Below, one piece after another: positions 41,951 through 51,667 of a stretch of 64,000 bases of DNA. Within the stretch, counting starts at the first letter, position 1. Each line of letters begins with the position of its first letter. Location of the stretch: NCBI RefSeq assembly GCF_025567405.1, contig NZ_JAOQKJ010000004.1, forward strand, positions 124,001 to 188,000. The letters are read 5' to 3'. The position numbers were made by a program, and so were the translations under genes. The notes under the pieces were generated by a model. It saw only the letters and a list, made by a program, of their open reading frames with translations. It did not search any database and was not told where the DNA came from. The stretch comes from Suilimivivens aceti (GTDB lineage Bacteria; Bacillota; Clostridia; Lachnospirales; Lachnospiraceae).

Positions 41951-43297
41951 ATGAAAAAGTATGAAATGAACCTTTGTGAAGGTTCTCTCTTTAAAAAGAT
42001 CGCCATATTCAGCATTCCCCTGATGTTTTCCAATATCCTTCAGGTGCTTTTCAATATGTCAGACATTGCGGTTGTCGGTAAATTTGCAGGATCACTTGCG
42101 CTTGGTTCTGTAGGATCAACCAGTATCCTTGTCACTCTTTTTACCGGGCTTCTGATCGGCTTTGCCGGCGGTATCAATGCCCTGACTGCTCTTTATATCG
42201 GCTCTAGGAGTGACAAAGACCTGACTGAAACAGTACATACTGCAGCCATCTTAAGCTTTATCCTCGGCATGCTCCTCATGATCTTCGGCATCCTGTTTAC
42301 CCCTCAGGTGCTCAGACTCATCAATACCAAGGACGAACTGATAAACGGTGCTGTCCTGTACCTTAGGATCTATCTGCTTGGCATGCCGGCTCTGTCCATG
42401 TACAACTTTGGCAATGCGGTGCTGAGTGCTGCAGGCGATACCAGACGCCCCTTATATTATCTGACCTTTGCCGGGATCCTCAATGTGATCCTGAATCTGT
42501 TTTTTGTCATCGTATGTAAGCTGGACGTAGCTGGTGTTGCGATCGCCAGCATCAGCTCCCAGTATATTTCTGCCCTGCTGATCCTGCGGCTGCTCCTGAA
42601 AACGGACAGCAGCTTTGGCATCACCCTGTCTGCCCTTCATATGACTAGGGATAAGGTGAGGCGTATTCTGTCCATCAGTGTACCTTCTGCCTTTCAGAAT
42701 ACGATCTTTGCAATTGCCAATCTTTTTGTCCAGACCGGCGTCAACTCCTTCGACCATATCATGGTGGAGGGCAATTCCGCTGCCCAGAATGCAGATCCCC
42801 TGCTCTATGATCTGATGGCTGCTATTTATACCGCCTGTGCCAGCTTCATTGCCCAGAACTATGGAGCACAGAAAAAGGACAGGGTTCTGAAAAGTTACTT
42901 CATCTCCCTGTTCTATTCCTTTATGATCGGTCTTGTTCTGGGATGTGCCCTTTATCTCTTCCGCTATCCTTTCCTGTCCCTGTTTACCAACGACCGCGAG
43001 GTTGTAGATGCAGGAATCATCCGGCTTTCCGTCATGGCGCTTTCCTACAGCATTTCTGCATTCATGGACTGTACCATTGCAGCTTCCAGAGGACTTGGCA
43101 AAACGATCGTTCCTACCGTTATGGTCATCCTTGGCTCCTGTGTATTCCGTATCATATGGATCTACACCATATTCGCCTATTTTCATACGATCCAGTCCCT
43201 GTATCTGCTCTATGCATTTTCCTGGAGCATCACTGCACTGGCACAGATCATTTATTTTGTTATTATTTACCGCCGGATCGGGAAACAGCCTCTCTGA
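41951..43297 (+). CDS. MATE family efflux transporter
   Basis: 448 residues with 12 hydrophobic helices. The NorM/DinF-type N-terminus (LFKKIAIFSIPLMFSNILQV) and AVLSAAGDTRRPLYYLTFAG place it in the MATE family, which exports drugs or metabolites using an ion gradient. The start follows GTGAGGT. Its last 35 bases overlap the convergent end of the alpha-galactosidase gene. Confidence 0.92.
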   Translation: MKKYEMNLCEGSLFKKIAIFSIPLMFSNILQVLFNMSDIAVVGKFAGSLALGSVGSTSILVTLFTGLLIGFAGGINALTALYIGSRSDKDLTETVHTAAILSFILGMLLMIFGILFTPQVLRLINTKDELINGAVLYLRIYLLGMPALSMYNFGNAVLSAAGDTRRPLYYLTFAGILNVILNLFFVIVCKLDVAGVAIASISSQYISALLILRLLLKTDSSFGITLSALHMTRDKVRRILSISVPSAFQNTIFAIANLFVQTGVNSFDHIMVEGNSAAQNADPLLYDLMAAIYTACASFIAQNYGAQKKDRVLKSYFISLFYSFMIGLVLGCALYLFRYPFLSLFTNDREVVDAGIIRLSVMALSYSISAFMDCTIAASRGLGKTIVPTVMVILGSCVFRIIWIYTIFAYFHTIQSLYLLYAFSWSITALAQIIYFVIIYRRIGKQPL

Positions 43298-45686
43298 TCC
43301 CTGTTCCTTCTGCAGGCGCTGCCTCCTCTATCAGGAAAATACGTGCATCATAATCCTGATAAAAGGCCGTATTTCCTTCAAAGCCAGTTCCCTGATATCC
43401 ACTGGCAAGAGGAATCCCCGCTTTGTTCAGGATACTTCCTGTCACGATATGGTCTTCCTTTTCTCCATCAAGCTGTACCAGATGAGATAACGCCCCATGA
43501 AGCAGGGAATCCTGTTTCACCGGAATGGGTGATACGGTATTGATCAGATCCCCCATTCTCCGGATATCATATTTAAGGCTTCTGTTATAAACATGATATA
43601 TTCTGTCCTCCAAAAGTCCCCTGGTCTTCAGATATCTGTGGGAATAATTGGGGAGCACCTGATTCTGGAACGTGATCCCGACTGCCCTTGTTCCATCCGG
43701 GCTTACGATATTCCATCTCACAGCCTCCGTATCAAACCTTCCCTTTGCCGCATGCCCCTTAAGCCGGTAGAACTGTCCAAACTGCAGGACCTCTCTCCAT
43801 TCCTTATAAAGCTTTACTTCTTCCCTGATTTCAGCAAGTTCTCCTGCGGACAGGTCACTTAAGTTACACTCATATCCAAGAACACCTGCACACGCTATGG
43901 CAAACCGGCTCTCCAGAGGGATTCTTCGAAGAGTCTGATGATTTGGACTTGCCGATACATGAGCTCCCAGTACCGATTGGGGATAGCCGTAGCTGTAGCC
44001 ATTCTGGATCCTGGCCCGCTGCAGTGCATCCGTACAGTCACTGGCCCAGATCTGTGGCATATAGCAAAGCATGCCAAGATCAAACCGGTTGCCGCCAGAA
44101 GCACAGCCTTCAAAGAGGATCTTGGGAAAACGCTCTGTCAGCTCCCGGATCACCCGGTAAAGTCCAAGCACGTACCGATGGGCAAAGATGCCCTGCTCCT
44201 CTGCCGGCAATGCCTGACTGTAATAATCGGAAAAGTTCCGGTTCATGTCCCATTTCACATAATCAGCCCTGCTTCTCGTGAATACCCCTGTCATTTCCCG
44301 GATCAGATATTCCTGTACCTCTTCCCTCGTCAGATCAAGGAGAAGCTGATTTCTTCCCCTCGCCGGTTCAGTACCGGGGACTGTCACTGCATAGTCCGGA
44401 TGTGCTCTGTACAGCTCTGAATTTTCACTGACCATCTCCGGCTCTACCCAGATCCCAAACTTCATGCCCATGGCATGAATCCTCTCGGAAAGTCCGGCAA
44501 GCCCACCTGGAAGCTTTTCGGTATTGTCTTTCCAGTCGCCAAGCGCTTCTTTGTCAGAATTTCTCTTTCCAAACCATCCATCATCCAGTACAAACAGTTC
44601 AATTCCCGCTTTTGCCGCCTCTTTCGCCAGCTTCAGTACCTTTTTCTCCCTCACATCAAAATACATGGCTTCCCATGAATTAATGAGGATCGGACGCTCC
44701 TTTTTTTTCCAGTATCCCCTGACAATATGCTCCCTGACAAAGGCATGCATATGGAGACTGATCTGCTGATAGCCGCCGTCCGAAAACGTCTGTACCGCCT
44801 CAGGACTGCAGAAGCTCTCTAAAGGCTGCAGGGTGATTTCCAGAAATTCAGGATGGATCCCGGAAAGGAAACGTGCCCTTCCATGCCCGCCGATCTCCAG
44901 TGTTTCCTGGTGGTTTCCAGAATAAAGCAGGTTAAATCCATAACACTGTCCATAGGTTTCGGAAAGTTCTGTTTCTCCAAAAATTATGAAAGGATTGGCT
45001 TTGTTTGAAGAAGTGCCGCCACCGGATTCCACCGTAAACCTTGATGCGGACAGGATAGTTTCCACAGGCTCCATCTCTCTCGCCCATTCTCCGGAAAAGC
45101 TTAAGATCTTCTGCTGTCCATCTGTCCTCACATCAAGCTGTGTACTCATCAGCCGGAGAATACGCACCGGCTCTTCTCCTTCATTCCTCACTCTGGCAAA
45201 GCGGGTGATACAGTCGCACTCTTCAAAGACACTGTAAACCAGCTCCAGTACTGTCCGGCTTTTCTGATCCCGCAGAACAATAACCAGGGAGCTGCCCTCC
45301 TGTTCCTCCTCTTTGTATGCCCCAGGCAGACCATCCGGCTGTTCCTTTATCCTTTCTATCCGAAAGCTTTCAAACCGGAAATCACTGCTCCTGCTTCCAT
45401 CCGCATACACAAGCTCGATCATGGGTTGTCCCAGATCTCCCCTTCCACGGGAGGAAGCTTCCTGGCACCAGTCATCCAGAGAAACCGTGCTTTCCTTCTG
45501 GTCAGCGATGATACTGCAGCCGTTCTGATTGGATATCACCGGGATCATGGCATCTATCCCGTCCTCCGTCAGAAACAGCTTTTCCCCATAATAGAGATGC
45601 GTCAGAAATCCTGCCGGATCTACATAAAACAGATAGCTGGTATGGTCTGTTTCAATCAAAAATCTTCCATTATTTTCTGTGATCAT
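43263..45686 (-). CDS. Alpha-galactosidase, GH36
   Basis: 807 residues, no signal peptide. The nucleophile is Asp480 (YVKWDMNR), the acid/base Asp550 (QIWASDCTDA); FVLDDGWFGKR and FEGCASGGNRFDLGML are also typical. It releases terminal alpha-galactose from raffinose-type sugars or galactomannan. The catalytic part is standard. The last ~20 residues (from EEAAPAEG on) form an extra tail encoded where the gene overlaps the convergent MATE gene. The start overlaps the MFS transporter stop by 4 bases. Confidence 0.95.
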   Translation of the reverse strand: MITENNGRFLIETDHTSYLFYVDPAGFLTHLYYGEKLFLTEDGIDAMIPVISNQNGCSIIADQKESTVSLDDWCQEASSRGRGDLGQPMIELVYADGSRSSDFRFESFRIERIKEQPDGLPGAYKEEEQEGSSLVIVLRDQKSRTVLELVYSVFEECDCITRFARVRNEGEEPVRILRLMSTQLDVRTDGQQKILSFSGEWAREMEPVETILSASRFTVESGGGTSSNKANPFIIFGETELSETYGQCYGFNLLYSGNHQETLEIGGHGRARFLSGIHPEFLEITLQPLESFCSPEAVQTFSDGGYQQISLHMHAFVREHIVRGYWKKKERPILINSWEAMYFDVREKKVLKLAKEAAKAGIELFVLDDGWFGKRNSDKEALGDWKDNTEKLPGGLAGLSERIHAMGMKFGIWVEPEMVSENSELYRAHPDYAVTVPGTEPARGRNQLLLDLTREEVQEYLIREMTGVFTRSRADYVKWDMNRNFSDYYSQALPAEEQGIFAHRYVLGLYRVIRELTERFPKILFEGCASGGNRFDLGMLCYMPQIWASDCTDALQRARIQNGYSYGYPQSVLGAHVSASPNHQTLRRIPLESRFAIACAGVLGYECNLSDLSAGELAEIREEVKLYKEWREVLQFGQFYRLKGHAAKGRFDTEAVRWNIVSPDGTRAVGITFQNQVLPNYSHRYLKTRGLLEDRIYHVYNRSLKYDIRRMGDLINTVSPIPVKQDSLLHGALSHLVQLDGEKEDHIVTGSILNKAGIPLASGYQGTGFEGNTAFYQDYDARIFLIEEAAPAEGTGIREAVSRSGGK

Positions 45687-47092
45687 CGTATATCCCCTTT
45701 CCTTCTCTGCAGCTCTTCTGTGATCTCTCTAAGCTTCTCATCAGTCAGCATATATTTTCTGGTAAAGATAAAAACTGCTATCAAAAGACCAGCAATCGGA
45801 AGTACTGTCATTGTCATCCTGAGAACCGCCACAGAAGACGCACCTGCTGCAGCTGCCTCTGCTGCCGAGGTATCCTGACTGATATGGCTGATGCTGAGGC
45901 AGATGGATGCGATCATAGCCGCCACACCACTTGCCAGCTTTACCACAAAGGTCTGCATGGAAAAGATCACACTTTCATCTCTTCTGCTGTTTTTCAGTTC
46001 CCCATAATCTACTGTATTGGCAAGAAATACCGTTGTAAGCACGGTCAGCATACCAAAGGCCATAAATACAAAGAACCCGGGAATCAGCAGAAGATACACA
46101 TTTCTGACTCCCATAAACATCTGGATAAGCAATACAGCATAGCCGCCTACAGCCATCACAAAGCTCACATAAAACACCTGCAGTGCACTGAGCAACTTCC
46201 GGAGCAGCGGATAAAACAGCATCATGGACAGGATCTGCACACCACCACCAAAGGTATTAAACAGCACATAACCTGCATTCCAGTTTGCACCACCGATATC
46301 ATATTTAAAGAAATAGATCAGCAGATTGGAGGTAATATACAGGGAACAGTTGATCAGTACAATCGTGATCACTACCGTCATTGCCTGGTCATTTTTAATC
46401 AGTGCCTGGAACATCTTCCCAATAGAAGGAGCTTCCATATCCACTGTTGATTTTTCTTTGATATTGATACAGGTAAGAACCAAAAGTACAACAAAAAGGA
46501 TCGCGACCACAAGGGCGAACCACTGGAAACCGTACCGTTCAATCTCTCTTTCTGTCATATGAGAATGTCCGATTCTTCCAAGCAGCGGCACACAGATCAT
46601 AGTAACCACTGTAATCAGTGCCGAGCCGACACCAGCACAGGAACGTGCTATGGTCGTCAGGTTCTCTCTTTCCTTTCCTCCCTCTGTAAAGGCAGGGATC
46701 ATAGACCAGAAGGGAATATCCATCATGGTATATGTCACACCCCAGAGGATATAAAATACAGCTGCATAGGCGATCAGTCCGTTTCCGGAAAGAGCGGGCG
46801 GTGCTGCGAACATCAGATACAGTACTACCGCATTCAGGCAGGTACCAATCAGCAGCCAGGGTCTGAACCGTCCCCATCTGGTTCTGGTCTTTGCCACGAT
46901 CACACCCATGACCGGATCGTTAAAGGCATCAAAAATACGGGCTGCCATCAGGATCACCCCCATGGCAAAGGCACTGACCCCCAGGATATCCTGATAATAA
47001 TAAAGCACGTAGCTGGCAGACAGCATATACACCATATCCTTGCCTACTGCACCAAGTCCATAAGAAATCGTTTCCTTTTTTGAAAGCTTCAT
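45683..47092 (-). CDS. Sugar:cation symporter, GPH family (MelB-like MFS)
   Basis: 469 residues with 12 membrane helices. The N-terminal KKETISYGLGAVGKDMVYML, then NDPVMGVIVAKTRTRWGRFRPW, are the GPH/MelB signature. The family imports galactosides, glucuronides or pentosides with Na+ or H+. Overlaps of 4 bases on both sides tie it to the GH36 and GH2 genes, so it probably imports their oligosaccharide substrate. Confidence 0.93.
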   Translation of the reverse strand: MKLSKKETISYGLGAVGKDMVYMLSASYVLYYYQDILGVSAFAMGVILMAARIFDAFNDPVMGVIVAKTRTRWGRFRPWLLIGTCLNAVVLYLMFAAPPALSGNGLIAYAAVFYILWGVTYTMMDIPFWSMIPAFTEGGKERENLTTIARSCAGVGSALITVVTMICVPLLGRIGHSHMTEREIERYGFQWFALVVAILFVVLLVLTCINIKEKSTVDMEAPSIGKMFQALIKNDQAMTVVITIVLINCSLYITSNLLIYFFKYDIGGANWNAGYVLFNTFGGGVQILSMMLFYPLLRKLLSALQVFYVSFVMAVGGYAVLLIQMFMGVRNVYLLLIPGFFVFMAFGMLTVLTTVFLANTVDYGELKNSRRDESVIFSMQTFVVKLASGVAAMIASICLSISHISQDTSAAEAAAAGASSVAVLRMTMTVLPIAGLLIAVFIFTRKYMLTDEKLREITEELQRRKGDIR

Positions 47093-49563
47093 TGCAATAC
47101 CTCCTTCTCTACCGTAAAATCAATCCGCATTTCTCCGAACAGCCCGCTGCTCAATATAAGCACAGCTCTGCCCTCTTCGCCTGTCGTTCTGACATAGACA
47201 CCGCCCATACCTCCATTTAAACTGATCATCTCCGGTCCGATCAGTGCTATTGGGCCTTCTGTGCGCAGTTTCAGTGCTTCCTGACAGAAGCATAACATAT
47301 CTCCATACTCACTTTCTGCCATCAGCCTGATCTCTGCCACATCATAGGTATCTCCGATCACCAGATGATTGTCTGATACTCTGGTCTTGAGATGAGGCTG
47401 TCTCGCCGGTCCTTTCCGCACTGTGAAAACGACCACACCATCCTTCACTGCTTCAAAACGATATTCTGTCGCGATACCGCCCCAGTTTCCAATATATTTA
47501 TTATAAAGTTCTACCGCATCCTGCATCTTCATTCCCCGAAACAGCACACACTTGAGTGCCATCAGGATCGTTCCAAATGGAATATGGTTTAGTCCGTTTT
47601 TCGCAATGGAAAGCAGCACTTTTTTTACATCTGCTGCCTTTTCCTTCGAAAAGCCTTCCTTCGTTTCCAGCAGATCTCCTATGAAATCATCCAAAAGAAT
47701 GGGACCGTGTGGAAGGTTTCTGAAAGGAGAATCCCCTGTTTCAAAGGTTCCCACCAGCTCTTCATTTTTATATACCCGGATACTGTCTGCATTGGTCACT
47801 GCATACACATTCCGGATCAGGCTGGCCGGATATTCGCCGATATCCATGGAAGAAGATATCTTAAGTACCGTTTCTTCTTCCCCCTGGCTCTGATAAAGCG
47901 CTGCAGCAAGCTTGGGATTCCGGAAGGCATCCATGACGCCGTGGTAACAGATCCTGTCACCACTGCCGAAGTCCTTGTGGGTATTGTAATCGAACATGCA
48001 CCAGCCAAAGCCCCCGGCAATATCCTCTTCCCCATAATAGGCATCCATGACTCTGGCATGACGCAGCATATGCTCTGTCCTGTGTCCCTCACTGTCAAAG
48101 GTTTTGGTCGGATACATATGTCCATTGTATTCACTGATCAGATATCCTTTTTCAGGATCCGGTGTTACTGCCTTCTTTTTCCTGCAGCCTCTGTTGTTCC
48201 CTTCATGCGAAAAGTCATTGAAAGCATAAACATCCTCAAGCAGGGAGCTTTTCTGCAGATATCTTACTCCACTGGTCTGCCTTCCAGGATCCAGGCGATG
48301 TGCTGTCTCATTGGTCCTGTGGTAAAAAGGATCATTGTCCTCCGATTCATTGATCCGCACACCCCACAGGATAATAGAAGGATGATTCCGGTACTGCAAT
48401 ATCATTTCTTCTGTGTTCTTCACAGCCTGCTCCTGCCATTTCTCTCCTCCCACATACTGCCAGCCCGGAATTTCTGTAAATACCAGAAGGCCGATCTTAT
48501 CGCATCTGTCAATGAAATGCTGTGACTGGGGATAGTGGGAGGTTCTGACAGCATTCACTGAAAGCTCCTGTTTCAAAATATCCGCATCCTGTCTCTGCAT
48601 GGAAGCCGGCATTGCATATCCCACATAGGGATAGCTCTGGTGCCTGTTTAATCCTCTGATCTTCAGTTTCTTGCCGTTCAGATAAAATCCATCCTTCCGA
48701 AACTCAGCTTCCCGGAAGCCGATCCGGACATCATAGGTGTCAAGCAGCTTTCCTTCCCGATAGAGTTCTGTCCTGAAAAGATAAAGGAACGGATCTTCAG
48801 GAGACCACAGCTTCACCCCTTCTACCTCATGTACGAGCTCATTTTTCGTAAGCAGGTAAATACCGGATGTCGGTCCTTCCTCTGTCTGCTCTGTAAAAAG
48901 AAGGCTCTGTCTGATCATAAGTCCTTCTATCTGCAGCTTTTCCTGCCAGTCCTCCCAGTTATCCTGAGAAAGCCGCCGGATCTCCTCCCCTGTATCCAGT
49001 GTGATCTCACTGGAAAGTACCGGCTTTTCTTCCATTACCTTTTCTGTTCTGGCAAACACATCTGTGATACAATACTTTTCTCTGATATCCAGATAAACTT
49101 CCCGATATAGTCCGCCAAAGGTCATATAATCAATAGCTCTTCCAAAGGGCGGCAGATCCTGGCTCTCCCTGCTATCCACCTCGATCAGAAGGACATTTTC
49201 CATTCCCTGACGGATCCCTGCCGTCAGCTCTGCCTGGAATGCTGTGTAGCCACAGAAATGCTCCGTCAGCAGAATGCCATTCAGATAAACCCTGGCACTG
49301 TGGCCTGCCGCTTCGATATTCAGAAAGATCCGTTTTCCTTCCCAGTCCTTTTCCGGTACAAAGCATTTTCTGTACGCACAGTGCTTCTGGTAGATGCTTT
49401 CGTCAAAATAATGAAGCGGTGTGACAGCAACTGTATGTGGCAGTTCTACCTCTGTCCCTTCCGGAAACCCAGCTGTTTCCTTTTCACACAAAGCCAGCGT
49501 ATATTCTTCAAAAAAAGACCATCCTCTGTTCCAGTAGATCCTGTTTTCCCTGTTTCTGTTCAT
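47089..49563 (-). CDS. Glycoside hydrolase family 2 protein (beta-galactosidase/glucuronidase type)
   Basis: 824 residues, cytoplasmic. Domains: N-terminal jelly roll (RIFLNIEAAGHSARVYLNG), Ig-like domain (LWSPEDPFLYLFRTELY), TIM barrel, and a C-terminal extension from about 560. The acid/base is Glu406 (GVRINESEDN) and the nucleophile Glu478 (YLISEYNGH). The N-E context is WGVRINES rather than the usual NHPS-NEP form, so it belongs to a divergent GH2 branch. Substrate is unknown. It is coupled by ATGA overlaps to the TetR gene upstream and the transporter downstream. Confidence 0.92.
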   Translation of the reverse strand: MNRNRENRIYWNRGWSFFEEYTLALCEKETAGFPEGTEVELPHTVAVTPLHYFDESIYQKHCAYRKCFVPEKDWEGKRIFLNIEAAGHSARVYLNGILLTEHFCGYTAFQAELTAGIRQGMENVLLIEVDSRESQDLPPFGRAIDYMTFGGLYREVYLDIREKYCITDVFARTEKVMEEKPVLSSEITLDTGEEIRRLSQDNWEDWQEKLQIEGLMIRQSLLFTEQTEEGPTSGIYLLTKNELVHEVEGVKLWSPEDPFLYLFRTELYREGKLLDTYDVRIGFREAEFRKDGFYLNGKKLKIRGLNRHQSYPYVGYAMPASMQRQDADILKQELSVNAVRTSHYPQSQHFIDRCDKIGLLVFTEIPGWQYVGGEKWQEQAVKNTEEMILQYRNHPSIILWGVRINESEDNDPFYHRTNETAHRLDPGRQTSGVRYLQKSSLLEDVYAFNDFSHEGNNRGCRKKKAVTPDPEKGYLISEYNGHMYPTKTFDSEGHRTEHMLRHARVMDAYYGEEDIAGGFGWCMFDYNTHKDFGSGDRICYHGVMDAFRNPKLAAALYQSQGEEETVLKISSSMDIGEYPASLIRNVYAVTNADSIRVYKNEELVGTFETGDSPFRNLPHGPILLDDFIGDLLETKEGFSKEKAADVKKVLLSIAKNGLNHIPFGTILMALKCVLFRGMKMQDAVELYNKYIGNWGGIATEYRFEAVKDGVVVFTVRKGPARQPHLKTRVSDNHLVIGDTYDVAEIRLMAESEYGDMLCFCQEALKLRTEGPIALIGPEMISLNGGMGGVYVRTTGEEGRAVLILSSGLFGEMRIDFTVEKEVLQ

Positions 49564-50138
49564 TGCCTTTCCTCCTTCATGCCATGGATCAGTACCTGTA
49601 TCATTTCCTGCAGTGCTTCTTCATAGCTGATCCCGCTTTCTATCAGTACATTGCTGGCAAAGAAATGGCTGATCGTCCCTTCCAGCATACTCTTGATGAT
49701 CGGTATGGACACCGGTCTTACCTCTCCTCTATCAATCCCCTGCTCGATCAGTGAGATCGTTGCATCCCAGTCCGTATCCAGATACTGCTCCACGCTCCGG
49801 TAGACATGAGGGTATTTTTCCTTTAACTGATACAGATTGCTCAGTCCGATATTCTGATATTTCTCAGGAAGCACTACCATTATCTTCTCGATCTTTTCTA
49901 TGATGGAAAGGGAGGGATCCTTTACAATCTCCTGCTCACTGCGTTTAATATCCCGAAAGCAGTAATCTGCCAGGGCAAGCAGCATGGCTTCCTTGCTTTC
50001 ATAAATGGTATACAGTGTTTTCTTGCTCATGGTAAGACGCCCTGCCACGTCATTCATGGTGAATTTCAGTCCTTTTTCTGCAAACTCCGCTATGGCCGCA
50101 TTCAGTATCTTTTCCTGTATCTCTGTAATCTTTTCCAT
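49560..50138 (-). CDS. TetR family transcriptional regulator
   Basis: 192 residues. The N-terminal helix-turn-helix (AIAEFAEKGLKFTMNDVAGR, then MSKKTLYTIYESKEAML) is typical TetR. The C-terminal ligand-binding half is unremarkable. It is the first gene of the TetR-GH2-MFS-GH36 operon and likely represses it. Inverted repeats upstream are candidate operators. The GGAAGGAAAG ribosome-binding site is clear. Confidence 0.93.
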   Translation of the reverse strand: MEKITEIQEKILNAAIAEFAEKGLKFTMNDVAGRLTMSKKTLYTIYESKEAMLLALADYCFRDIKRSEQEIVKDPSLSIIEKIEKIMVVLPEKYQNIGLSNLYQLKEKYPHVYRSVEQYLDTDWDATISLIEQGIDRGEVRPVSIPIIKSMLEGTISHFFASNVLIESGISYEEALQEMIQVLIHGMKEERQ

Positions 50139-50166
50139 TCGCTTTCCTTCCTGTCATTGATCCTCT

Positions 50167-50216
50167 TCTGGTTTAGATCCTTTTTGTTGGAAACCAGATT
50201 TCATTTTATGGTTTCC
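50167..50216. promoter_or_regulatory. Nested inverted repeats upstream of the glycosidase operon (candidate operator)
   Basis: TCTGGTTT (50167-50174) is inverted as AAACCAGA (50191-50198). GGAAACC (50189-50195) is inverted as GGTTTCC (50210-50216). Together they give three GGTTT/AAACC half-sites just ahead of the TetR gene. They are likely operator sites for TetR or another regulator of the operon. Confidence 0.5.
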
Positions 50217-50224
50217 TTATTGGT

Positions 50225-50264
50225 AAAAAGAAAACCCGGAAACTCATTTCGGTTTCCGAGTTTT
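50225..50264 (-). terminator. Terminator after the EAL-HDOD gene
   Basis: On the minus strand AAAACTCGGAAAC pairs with GTTTCCGGGTTTT (one mismatch), followed by CTTTTT. It lies about 100 bases after the EAL-HDOD stop and insulates the glycosidase operon. Confidence 0.75.
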
Positions 50265-50365
50265 CTATATTATATCAAATTCTGCATTCTTGTTCTATCG
50301 GCATATTTCCTTAAAATCAGTTGCTGTTTTTAGGCATTTCTACAATGCCTGTCTGTTAGCTTCTT

Positions 50366-51589
50366 TTATTTTGCAAAAAGATCACGATACCACTTCAGAG
50401 AATCCACATACGCATTGTATACACTATTCATATCAATGTTGCGAAGGATCATCTGTCTAGAAACCTCCTGCCAGGATGCTCTTTCATAATGTTCAATGAA
50501 GTCAAGAACCTCTGCCAGTTCTCCCTTATCGTCAATCAGAGCCTCTCTGATATTCTTCGATACCTTGACCATATCCAGTGCCTCATCCATAGGCTTATCC
50601 AGAATCAGATCCAGAACGGAGAACAGTCCCATCAGGAACAGTTCAGAAGAATGTCCTGCCATCTCAAAAGCCGGTGCCAGATTCTCCGCAAATTTAGCAC
50701 GCAGCAGAGAAAGCCTTGTCACTTCATTCGGCTTATCTGCGCAGAGCTCACTTGTCACTGCTGTGTTGATCCACTTCTTCAGTTCCTTCTGACCCAGCAT
50801 GGCTGCTGCATGCCTGATCGAGGTGATCCCCGAATTCACTGTCATTCTGTTTACCATCTTCAGAAGCAGAATGACAAGTGCCGTATCACGTCCGATAATA
50901 TCTGCTGCCTTCGTCAGGTCAAAATCATCATCATTGACTATATTCAGCAGTTCAATATAATTCACCTTCAAAGGAGAAACCTCTTCCTGACCTCTGGTAA
51001 CAGGAATGCGGTAGAACTCTCCTTCATACAGTGTATACCCTCCATCCTTACGCAGGGTATCAAACTCTTCCTGTGTATTGACATTGACTGCACATAGCTT
51101 GATATTCGGATATATCTTACTGAAATAAATCTTGGCCTTACTGATATCGATCTTCTTATGGTCAAGGAAGATATAATCCATCAGGCTCAGCACTTCCCTG
51201 TATATTTCAAACCTGGCTACTGGCAGCTTCTTCATGGCAAGCTGATATCCATCAGCCTTCAGTGCCTTCAGTCTGTCAATGTACATTTTCTCCGGTAGTA
51301 CAGTATTGTCACAAAGCAGGATCAGTCTTTCATGATCCACACTGCACTGGCTGTTAATATCTGCAAAAAGAGAAATATTATTGACCTCTACAAAAACATC
51401 CTTATCTGCAGACAGTGTCTCAATCCCCATTCCCTGAATGATATCAAGACCAGCAATCACACCAATGCCATCATAGCTGGCTGTTCCAAGAAAACTGGGA
51501 TCCAAAAAGGAATTTCTCTTCTGGGCAAATAAGGAATATGCCCTGACGGCTATATTTTCATCAAATAAAGGTATTAACGTTGCAAGCAT
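50366..51589 (-). CDS. EAL-HDOD (YuxH-like) signalling protein with degenerate EAL
   Basis: 407 residues. Residues 1-200 follow the EAL fold (FVEVNNISLFADI; YIFLDHKKID; YTLYEGEFYRIPV) but lack the Glu-Ala-Leu motif and metal ligands, so cyclic di-GMP hydrolysis is unlikely. Residues 205-400 form an HDOD domain (VKVNYIELLNIVNDDDFDL; VILLLKMVNRMTVNSGITSIRHA). Such proteins act as signalling adaptors. A GGDEF enzyme is encoded at 13-15 kb, but no link is shown. Confidence 0.85.
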   Translation of the reverse strand: MLATLIPLFDENIAVRAYSLFAQKRNSFLDPSFLGTASYDGIGVIAGLDIIQGMGIETLSADKDVFVEVNNISLFADINSQCSVDHERLILLCDNTVLPEKMYIDRLKALKADGYQLAMKKLPVARFEIYREVLSLMDYIFLDHKKIDISKAKIYFSKIYPNIKLCAVNVNTQEEFDTLRKDGGYTLYEGEFYRIPVTRGQEEVSPLKVNYIELLNIVNDDDFDLTKAADIIGRDTALVILLLKMVNRMTVNSGITSIRHAAAMLGQKELKKWINTAVTSELCADKPNEVTRLSLLRAKFAENLAPAFEMAGHSSELFLMGLFSVLDLILDKPMDEALDMVKVSKNIREALIDDKGELAEVLDFIEHYERASWQEVSRQMILRNIDMNSVYNAYVDSLKWYRDLFAK

Positions 51590-51667
51590 ATGTTACCCTC
51601 CTGTTAGATAAATCTATTTTACTCTATCTGCGCCTTTTTTTCAAATTTTTTATATGGTCTTTTTGGC

